This document shows, one piece after another, positions 16,596 to 28,500 of a stretch of 33,056 nt of DNA. Positions within the stretch are counted from its first letter, which is position 1. Every line of letters begins with the position of its first letter. Source of the DNA: a virus; IMG/VR virus record IMGVR_UViG_3300020457_000042, positions 1 to 33,056 of that record, one strand, 5' to 3'. The translations under genes were made by a program, and so were the position numbers. The notes under the pieces were generated by a model that saw nothing but the letters and a program-made list of their open reading frames with translations, made no database searches and was not told where the DNA came from.

Positions 16596-19500
16596 TGTTA
16601 TAATTTGCAGATTTCAAGGGGTTAAATCTTTCTACAATTGGAGAACTAGATATCCCACTTAAACCTGTAGAATCTCCAGCATAAGAAGTGAATACTCTTG
16701 CTTTTGCTCTAGGTTGAGTTTGAATTCTACCCCAACTATATTCTCCAAAGAATTCACTATGTCCCAGTCCAGTTAGTCCATTAAAGTCTTGAACACTCAC
16801 TGTTACTTGTGCAACATATGTTAGTCCAATTCCTATACCCATAGTTTGAGCGATAGAAACTTGAGCAACTTCATATATGTTATCTACAAATGATGTTCCA
16901 ATACCTACCACAGTTCCATCTTGATATAAAGAAGTAACTGCATTACCAACATTAGAATTGCGAACTGTAAAATAATATCCAGTTTGAATTCCACTAACAG
17001 TTATGGCAGATCCTACAATGGAAGCATCTCTGAATAAAGAATCTTTTGGAAGTAGTAAATCAAATACTATACCAGTTGATGCCACTCCAACAGATGTAGT
17101 AGATATGCCAGATATAATTCCAAAATCACCAGAGAAAGATACATCATCAATAGTTTCAATAGAAGTTATTAATTTAGGTTCACCTATTAGAACTGATGGA
17201 GCAGCAGTGCTAGTATATGCAAATCCAGTGGTGGTTCCACCAAATGAAACAGTAATAGCATTAACAGTTCCAACACCACTTATAGTAGCTGTTGCCCTAG
17301 CACCTTGAGAAGTTGTCAATCCTACTGGGGTAGTAATAGAAACAGATGGTGCTATGGTATATCCAATACCAGGATTGGTAATATCAAATGAAGTCACTGT
17401 TCCAGCAACTGAGACAAAAGCAGTTGCTGATGCTCCCACAAAACTATCTTGAGAAATAATTCTAATTTTATTTTGAGTATTAAGATTTTCTTTAGTGCTA
17501 TCAAAGAAAGTTCTAATATTAGAAACAAAAATAACAGTAGATCCAACACCAACAGATTGAATAATATTTGTATTTGGATAAATCAATGGTTCATAATGAG
17601 GTCTATCTTTTGGAACTGCCTCTCCATCAATAAACTTATCCTCAGTTTGTCTAGACCAAGTAACAGCCCTTTGGAAAGTTTCATTGGTAGTAATACCAGG
17701 ACCAGGATAAATGTTAGTATTTACACTATCAGAAGAATTAACAATTGTAACTGTTCTCTTATTTTGTTCTAATGATATATCCTGATCATATAGTTGTAAT
17801 TCATCTCCCTTCTTAACTGTTTCTAAGATGTCAATGTTAGCAACATCAACAGATCCAGTTCCTCTATAGAATAGAATTTTGGATGTATCACCTGCTTTTG
17901 GTGGTTCTTTGAATGAAATAAAACTACCACCTTTAAATTCATATCCTTCTCCAGGAACTTGAAGAACATTATTAATGAATACTAATATAAGAACCTCAAC
18001 ATCTATATTAGAACCTGGTTTAGATTGAATTGTTTGCTGCGTTCCATTTAACTTTAATGCAAAAGAAATTGTTTTACCATCAAATAATGAATCTAAAGGA
18101 TCTAAAACTTGGAAATCTCCAACAGTGAATCCAGCAAAACTATCGCTCACAGTCTCATTAACTGTAAGTTGAAATTCTCTAAATTCTGCAGCACCTGCTG
18201 TTGGAATACCTACAGTTCCACCAACACCTACAGTCAACTTTTGAGTTTCTCCATAAGCATATCCTTGATTTGTAATTTTAAAATCAATAACACTACCACC
18301 CAAACCAACAACTATATCTGCCCTTGCTTCTGATCCAACTCCAGATTGATTTGAAGAATAGAATAAAGGCATATTACTATAAGATAGTGGTTCATCTATA
18401 ACAACCAATGGAGGATTAGTAGATGTATAACCAGTGCCAGGATTAGTAATAGCGACACTTACAATATTACCACCACTAATAGCAGCAGTACCAATAAATT
18501 CAATATTAGGAGATCCAGTGCTTAATGTCTGAACTCCAACATTGACAATAGTTTGAACACCAACTCTATAACCAGAACCACTGTTTCCAATACTTACAGA
18601 ACTAATAGTTCCTAATCCAGAAACAACAGCAGTACCACCTGCAGCAACTAGTGGTTGATATCCTAAACCTTCAGTAGACCCAACAGAAACTATAACACCA
18701 CCTAAAGGAACATTAGATGTATTAGGATCAGATGCCACTGATGAAATAGATCCTGTAAATTGAATACTAGTAATTCCTACATTCTCTATTAATGTAAAAT
18801 CACCAGGCACAGATACATTGCCAGTAAATCTTTGTGGTCCTTGAGCAATTTGATTAACTAATATAAGAGCATTATTTGTAGAGAATCCTGCTACATCACT
18901 ACCATCAGATTTAAGTGTGAATTCAGTTGTTAATCCAGTGAAGTTAGCAGAAATATCATCAAATATAAAGTTACCAGCATATGGTTCATCAGAACTACCA
19001 GTAATACCAGATCTCATAAATGCTCTTGCATTAAATGTTGAATGAGTTGCTATTCCAACAAAATCCCTTTCATCTGGTTCATTTGTTGTGGTTGAAATTG
19101 GAGTCAATCCAACAGGAGCAGTGTAGAAGTTGACAGTGCTATCAACAATATTATACGCACCTTCTACTTTGGTGATTAGAGTGCCATCAGTATGTAATGT
19201 AGATTGTGTTCCCATCCAAGGTCTAGTAACGAGTAAGACATTTGTAGCACCCAATCCAACAGAATCTACCTTCATAATCTCATTTCCAATCTTCAACATA
19301 TCACCACCAGTAATAGAGGTGATACCAGATAATTTAATTTTATCTGTAGTAGCTGATACATCAGCACTAATTGTTGTAGTTACTGAAGTAGCAACTATTG
19401 GAGATTGGATAACATTATCAATGCTTAATATGCATCTTGAGTTTTGCTTACTAGAAGTAAAGGAATGAGAAGTTCCAACACCAACAGCAGTGATATCTAA

Positions 19501-22500
19501 GTAAGTAGGTGATGTCTTCAATGCATTCTCAGCAGAAGTAGCAAGTCTAAGAGTAGAATCATCAACCTTAATAGCATAAACCTCATCTGGCAACTTATCT
19601 GTAGTTCCATATCCAGTTATTGCTTGCTCTTCAATTATGATAGCAGAAGTAGTACCAGATCCAGTATATCTGTAATTTAATTTTTCTCCAGTTACAAAGT
19701 AATGATCAGGTATTCTAATTGTATCTTCAGTCAAACTAACTGTTGTAGTAGCACTTCCTACGAAGTCTCTCTTAAATATTGGCAATTGCCTATGCTTAAG
19801 TTCAAACTCTCTCTTAACATCAGTTTCAGTAGCAGTGTAAGCACCAAACCCAGTATCAATAGTAGCATTAGTCAAATCTATTTCAGTGACTTCACTAAGT
19901 TCATTTACTAATCTTAAAGCAACTTGGAATACTCTAACCTGAACATTTGCACTTGCTATTGGTGTAAATGTTAAATTAGTATTGTCTCCAGAAATAGCAG
20001 CACTAAAATCACCTAGATTAGTTACAGTTTGATTGATTGCATACTCAGTGATGTATGGAGTAGTTCCATCATCAACCACTATAACTTCAGATATTTGATA
20101 GTGACTATTGGTGGTATCTTCTACAGATACAATATAGTATGCACCATTAAAGGTTTCACTTTCATATGATGCTATTGTAGTAGCAGATGGTGAACCACTA
20201 GCAGATATAGCAGTATATCTTGAATCTAATTGAGAAGTGTTCAATGATGTAGTGCCAACACCAGCAGATGAAGAATTTCCAAAATCTACATGAACAGTAT
20301 TAGCAACAAATGTGCTTGCAGTGCTAACAGTTGGATGAAGATCTAAATTAACTCTACCTCCAGCAATATAGGCACTATAAGTTCCAAGACCAGGTTCACC
20401 AGATGCACTACCAACATTTGATGTTGTTAATTGTCCATACTCTACTAAATCTACATTAGTTCCATCATGAACCAAAGTTATTTCATCATGCTCAAAGTAT
20501 GATGAATCACTAGCAGCATATGATACTAGTATCTTAGATCCTCTGTAAGTGGTGGCAAAGGATACAATACTGTGCTGTGTAGTGATTCCTAATGGTATGG
20601 TAGTGGTGCTACTTACAATGTTAACAATACCACCCAACCCAGTGGAACCTACGCCAGCAACACTGTCAGAGATGTTAAATGCAACATTAGATACATCATA
20701 ATTATTAAACTTAAATTTCTTAGGGAAGAATAGCAATCTTCCATCATCACCAGCGATGTCCATGTCATAGGAACCTAAGTCTCCACCAAACTCACCAAGG
20801 TCAGTATTAGTTTCAACTCTACCATATTGATTTAAGAAGATATTACCAACATCATCATGAAGAGCAGAGACCAATAGAATTTGTCTTTCCTTAGTAAATC
20901 TTTTATCTCTAATAAAAGTAATATACTTTCTATATCTTACACTTGCTAGAGTAAAAGTATCAACAGATTGAAAAGCATCTGTTCTAGCATTATTATTAAA
21001 ATCTCCACTAATATCATCAACTGTCAATACTCTATTACCAATAGACTCACTATAATCTTGAAGTATTCTAGTATCAAAAACTATTTCATCAGAAATAACA
21101 CTATTGTCTATTCTTAAAGTTTTCTCTCTTACTAAATCAAAATCAAATACTGTATTCAGATCCATTGTTGAAACTAAGTCTGTAATAACTTCAAATTTAG
21201 TTTCATCTTGAACTGTGCTTATTCCAGCATCAGATTCACATCTAATAACTAAATCACTAAATTTTTTAAATCCAGCAGTATGGTTCAAAGAGCAAACTGC
21301 CTCCCTCCACTTAGTAAACTGAACTTCAGATTGAAGTGAATATGAAAAATATTGATAATAGTCACTATCAAATATTCTTTGTAAATTATCATTCAAGAAT
21401 CCAAAATTATCTTTCCATCCTTCATTCACTATAGAGGATGCATCTACATCATATAGAGAATTATAAGATACTACATCAATAACAGTGGCTTTTGTTTCTG
21501 ATGATTCACCTATTAGAGATTCTCCTTTCTTAAATACCTGAGGAGAAGATACTTTAAGAATTCCAGTTTGTTGGTTTGTTGATTGCAAAATTCCTTTTTT
21601 ATCTCCACTAATCAATGTCTCCCCTATCTCAAACTTATTACTCTGCAACTTAATATCAAATATAGGAAAATGACTTTCTGGAATAATCTTAGCAGAAGAA
21701 AGTGCTGATATAAAAGTTCCTGGAATTGAACCAGTAGGAATAATATTACTTAAACCATATCTTACAGTTCCAAGAACTCCACCTATATTAGGATGTGTTG
21801 CTTTAATTTCAAATAAAGTATATTCAAAATTCTCACTATTATATCCCTTTCCAGTGCTTCCTACTCCAACACTTACACCCTCTATCATAACTCTCTTACC
21901 CACCTCAAATGGATAATCTGCAGCATCACTGAAACTAGCACCAATGGTTACTGTTACATCTTGTGTTGCTTCATTAAAATCAAGATTATTAATTGTAATT
22001 CCATTTGAATTACTAGTAGGAATAATAGTGGGTGTTACATCATTTAAATTTTTACTATTCTGCAAAATAGTAACTTCAGTATCGCCCAACTCATAATCTA
22101 AAGCTATATCAGGAACTCTTTTTTTAGTTAATCCATCTAAGACTACTAATCCAGGTGAGTTTAAATAATTTTTACCTACAGAAGTAATTCCTACTTTAAC
22201 TATGGATGCAAGAGCATCTACTTCTATTAACTGAGGAAGTTGTGATTGTGGTCGTAAAGTTTTATCTGCAGAATAATCAAAACCAATATTTTCAATATTT
22301 ACATTTGATATTCTACCTATGGTACTACTTTTTGGTTTTAAAATTGCACCATTACCAAAACTAGATACAATAGTGCTAATACCAGGCAAACTCTTATATC
22401 CAGATCCTTTGGATGTGATTAGCACTGATTCAATGGGTCCATATGCATTATTAGCATCTGTAGAATAAGTTAACACACCATCAGACTCTACATAATTTAA

Positions 22501-25500
22501 TTTTTCTGGAGAAACTTGTAAAGAGAAGATAAAGGTGGTAGTTCCAACTCCAACTAATGTTTGGTGTCCACTTAAAGGATTGGTAGTTAAAGATAAACTA
22601 TTACAACCAAAAATATTATCTTTATCTCTTATGATTTCTTTTTTAACATTAGTATTAAGAGTATCGTTTATAGGAGTTAAATTATAATATAAATCTTTCT
22701 TGATTTCTCCTGTATTTTTAATAATCAAAGAGGCATCAGCATCTATACCAATATTTCCAGTTTTAGTAACATTAAAATCATCAGTATCTCCTGATGTAAA
22801 GAATAAACTATTTAAGTTATTGTCAAGATATAAATCAAAAGAAAAAGCACTGTAAGAAACTTCATTATTGATAAATGATAAAGAAGAATCAGATAGATCA
22901 AATTTTATTCTCTGATCTCTTTCTACCCTAACATTGGGATTGATAGGAGATATAGTGCCAGCAGAAGCACTTGTAATATTAATTACATCTGGTTTTGATT
23001 TTATAGATTGATAATACTGATTACATAATTTTATAGAATCTGAATCCAAAACATAAACATAATAAATTCCATTATCAAATAATCCACCAGATGCTGTAGA
23101 TGCTGTATATATTACTTTTTGTCCATTTTTATATCTATGTCTAGGAATAGATATGCTATTGGTAGATGTATTAACATCTCCTGAAGCGAATGTTCTAGGA
23201 TCAATAACTAGTCTTCTATTATAATCATTATATGCAACTTTTACTGTAGTAGTAATTCCTGGTAGAACATTTAAGAATACACTATCATTAGCCTCTAATC
23301 CATGAGTTGAAGCTGTAGATACTGTTGCTAGAGATCTTTCTACTTTACCACTTAAAACATTTTCATGGTTTGTTTTTAAACTATGGAATAAACCTGTTCC
23401 TATCCCAGTGAAAAATAGAGTGCTAACATTAGAATTAGTGCTATTGATTCCAACAAAAGATCCAGTAGAACCAAGTCCAACTCTAGCAGTTGATATACCA
23501 ATTAAATCTTTAGATAATACAGATGCAAATACAGTTTGCTCATTAGTTAGAACAAACTCCATTGTGCCATCAGTGGAAACTCCTAAAGCAGTTCCTCCAT
23601 TAGTTCTATAGGTTAGTGAATCTCCAGACTTTAATCCATGATTTCTAAAATAAATGGATTTGGTAGGAACAAAAATTTCGCTAATACCAGAACCTGGGTT
23701 TGAGAAAAATAAAGTAGACCCAATCCCAACACCAGAAACATTTCCTAAAGATACAGATTCTTTAGGATCAAAATATAATTCTCTATTAATTCTATAATTA
23801 GAACTATTATTTTTATTTGGTGGAATAAAGAATAAAGATCTTGGATTCTGAGTTATGAGAGAGTTAGCAGTATGAGAAGATCCCACAGTGGAGTCATGCT
23901 GTCTTATAACTCTAATTCTTGATAATTTCTCATCAAGATTCAATACCTTTATTTTTTCAGTTCCTATTCCTAAAATATCATTTTCTTTAATGTAAGTAGA
24001 ATTTACATTACCAGAAATATTAAAGAAAGTAACTATACCTGTGGTAGAAATTCCAGCAACTTCTTCAAATAATTTAAATGTTTCAGTTCTTATACCTATG
24101 CTTTGTATATTACTATTACGTAATCCATCTGTGCTTAATCCACTAACAGTAACAAATTCTTGTTCATGTAAGTTGTGAGGAGTTGTGGTAAATCCAACAT
24201 AAGTATGAGTATTTTCATAAGGAATAAATTCAACATTAGAGAAAGTTGTGCGAGCAACACTAATTTGATTTATCTTTTTACCACCAACTAGTTTTACTCT
24301 AGCTTTAGCTTTAAATCCACTAGTTCCATCATTATCAAATTCAATGCATTCAGTTGTTCTATATCCACTTCCTCCAGTAGCAATACCTACATCATCTATT
24401 GATCCAGAACTTACATCAGTAATAAATGTTTTTTGTTGATTAATAGAGTTAGGATTAACTAAGAAATCATAACTAGAATTATCAAATAAGAAATTGTAAG
24501 GACGTGTATTTCTAACTAATTCTGTTCTATTTAAATCTATATCATCCTGATTTGATGTTAGAGAGAAATTATATTCTATAGGTTGATGTTTATATGAATT
24601 ACCTATAAAGTAAGGGAATTTGGGTCTTCTAAAATTTTTAAATGACCCTTCAGAATCTTTAACATCAGGATTAATTGTAGCAAAGTATGCATACACTCCC
24701 TCTGGGTATTCTGGAGTTTTGCAGAATCTACCATTATGTTCATCTAAATCTTTACCAGTTTGGAATTGATGATCTTCTACAAAAAATCCATTTGGATATA
24801 TTTGCTGATCATTTTCTGTAAGAGGGTTGGGTCTATGAGATGTTATAGCTACATTATAACCAGATTCAAGTATTTTTATAGGACCTCCAGAATTATCATT
24901 AAATCCATATGGACCATAGATAGGAGCTCCATCATATGCCCATCCAAGTATTGGAGAATGATTTTCAGAATCTTTCTCAATATCATTTTCTAATGATAAA
25001 TCTGGAATGAAGACCTCTTTATCTCCAACTGGTTTTCTAACAAAAGTAGATTGTCTTAATTTTCTAGGTGAATATAGATGCGTATATTCTAATTGATAAT
25101 TAGAATTTAATCCTTTACTTACAACTCCATCATCAGTTGTAATTTGATCATTTTGAAGTAATCTTTCAAATGTATTGATAGTCCAAGTTCTTGGATTAGA
25201 ATAGAATTTAGCTTGATCTCCATTATTAGTTATTTTTATTTTTGCTGATGAAGAGGTATATCCAATTCCACTATGAATGACTTTGACAGAATCTATAGAA
25301 CCACCTTTTAATACTGGATCAATAACACATCCTACACCCTCTCCAACAATTTCTAATTTGGGAGCAGAGTTATATTCAGAACCAGAACTTAGAACTAATA
25401 CTTCTTTTATTTTTCCTTCAACTGATACTATGGGAAGTAATTGAGCATTCTTTCCAGTTTTTAAATTAAACTCTGGTTGCCTATTATAATTGATAATATC

Positions 25501-28500
25501 TGAAGATCCATATCCTACTCCACCATCAACCACATAAACTGACTTGATAGATCCCTTACCTGAAGCTATTAAAGAAGCATCAAAGTTTTGTCCACTAAAA
25601 GTAGAAACTCCAATATGTCCAGATACTGTTACTGTGATAGGAGGATAGTTAAATTCATGGAAACCACTACCACCATTCTTTAAGTCAATATATTCTTTAT
25701 TATTCAAATAAAAATTAGACGCTGTAGAACCTACACCAACAGCAGATAATCTGAAAGAATCCCCATTTATTTCTGTAACATAATAATCAGTTAAAGTTGT
25801 TAGTCCAGTTATAGGTGTTCCTTTAGTATCATATCTAACTTTTTCTCCAGTCTTATATCCATGACCTTTAATATTAATTAAGTTGGAAGCAGTATTAATT
25901 CCAGCAGCAGTTATTGAAGTTAATCTATTTTTATATCCAGAACCACTATTTCCAATACTTACAGAACTAATTATTCTTTTTTTAGATTGACATTTAAGCT
26001 CTTGAATACCAACACCAAAAGCAGTGAGATTGACAGATGAAACTCCTACTATGGCATCTGAAAAATTATTATGCAAAGATACAGTGGTAGAATCTTTAAC
26101 ACAACAAAAATAAACAGCATTGGTTGTTAAACCAGATATTGCAGTTTGTTTTTCTGTATTATATGAAATAAGTTCACCATCTCTAAATTTATGAAAAGTT
26201 GAGAACCCTATTGTATTATTAGTAAGATTTACTAAACCAGCACTTTCTGTTGAGTCAAATTCAACAGAATGATTTACTAAAACTAAATTAGGAGATGCTA
26301 CACAACCAAAACCATTTCCACCACTTACTTTTAAAGTTGGATCTGTAATATAATCAAATCCACCATCTAAAACTTTAATTTCATCAATAGTTCCTTCAAC
26401 TTCACAAAAAGCAGAACATCCAGTTCCAACTGTGTCTGTAACACTTAATATTGGTGGATTTGATATGTCAAATCCAAAACCAGGACTAGTAACTGATATT
26501 TCATCTAAAGGACCATAATAAACAACATCGCTTGATTTATAATTCAGTATTTCTACACCATTTACCAAAATACCTGTTTTTCCACTTTGAGTAGATTTTG
26601 AGGATGTAGACTCAATTGGTGTTTGTACTTTTCTTATTAATTTTTGAGATTGTATTGATTTATTGGAAAATTCTGATATTTCAAACTTATTATTACTTAC
26701 ACTACCAGAAAAAGATATAAAATTAGAATTACTAATATTAGCACTACTTCTAGAAATTTTTATATTATTGATGTCTACTTTTTTAATAAAATACTCACTT
26801 TCAGTAATATCTAATTTATTATCTCCTTCACCTGCAACATAAGTTACTCTTTCTCCAGTGAGAAGACCATGATTGGGTATATTAATTGTATCGCTGTTAT
26901 CAAAAGATCCAGAAAATAAAATATCTGTTTCTCTGATATCTAGAGCATCATTAAAATAATTTGGTATAGATGGGGATGTAATATAAGTGCAATCTTTATC
27001 ATCTAAGTAAGTATTTTGAATATTAGCAGTAAAAATGCTAGTTGTAGGATAATTGCTTAAATTTGCCTTAGATATTAATTTTTTAATTGTATATTTTGTA
27101 AGGAGTGATAATTCACCAGCACCTTTAATTAATACTTCTTTTGAACTTACTAAAGAAATTATAGAGCACTCAATATCATTAATAAGAGCATTATCTCCAA
27201 TAACAAAGGTATGAGTATCAAAAAGGGTAAGTTTATAGGTAAAGTTAGATGCGTCAATCAACTCAATAGATTCTACTTTGTAACTAGTAGAAATATTGGA
27301 AAATAAACTTTTAATTATTTTATTTTCAGTATTAGAACCCAAACCTTTAGGTTCTATAACATCTCCAATTTCACTGTACTTATTATCTTCAAAAGAAACA
27401 TCTAAATTAGAAAGAACACCAGTTATCCTGACTGTAACCCTATCTGCAGTTCCTATGCCAGCAAATCCATAAGCGAATGTGTTTATTATGATATCTTGAG
27501 CAGAAGAAAGATTTTTATCTACACCAGAACAATCAAAAAATTGATTTAAAGATTTTGACTTGTAATTTATGATATTAGAAGTTCCATCTGCAAAATTAGC
27601 TACTAGACTACCAGTAGTTCCAAATCCAACAGTGGAATCTACAGTTAATACTGTAGAACCAATTGAAATAGATTCAACTACTTTGGTATTTGGATGAATT
27701 GAAAAATTACCAGTTACATTAGTAGAATTTGGTGTAAAATCAAGACTTATTCTATAATATACCTTTCCATCTCTTACAATCTTTTCAACATCACTAATAG
27801 CACCTGTAGCTTCAGAAAAACCATCTACATTATCTTGAAATAAATTTCTATTGACTAGTTTTTCTGGATCTCCTTCAATAGCCTCTACTACAATCTGTTT
27901 TGAGATTTTATAATTTGCTTCTGAGGGTATAAAAAGAAAATCACGTGGTTTTAGTACTTCTACATCCTCACCATACAAAGCTCTAAACAAAATTTCAAAA
28001 GATTGATCAGTTCCTTTGGAAGAATAAAAATCTTTTACTTGTTTTGTGAATAATCTTTGATTAACATTAGAAGATAATGTTCTTTCTTCAAATCCAGGAT
28101 TTACTTGTTTTTTTACCTTAGTAAAAAATTCTTGTAAAAATATAATACTTAAATTATTAACAACTGTTCCACTAGAATGTGTAGAAATGCCAGAATTAGT
28201 AAAAATTAACTCATCTTGACTACCAGGATTTCTATAAGATGTAATTCCACTAAATCCTCTTGAACAACCAGTAAAACTATTAGTAGTGATACCAGTATAT
28301 GTAATAATTTCAGAATCTATCTCAAGTAATCCATAAGACTTAGGAAATCCTGTAGTAGAGTCTACAGATATGGTATTATCAGCGATTCCTACATTAGAAG
28401 ATAAAGATGTAGAGTCTATTAGATCTGTTAGTTCATCAACTTTGACATATTTGTCAATATTCTGCAAAACATCCAAGGTAGAACCTTGACCTTCTAAAGA

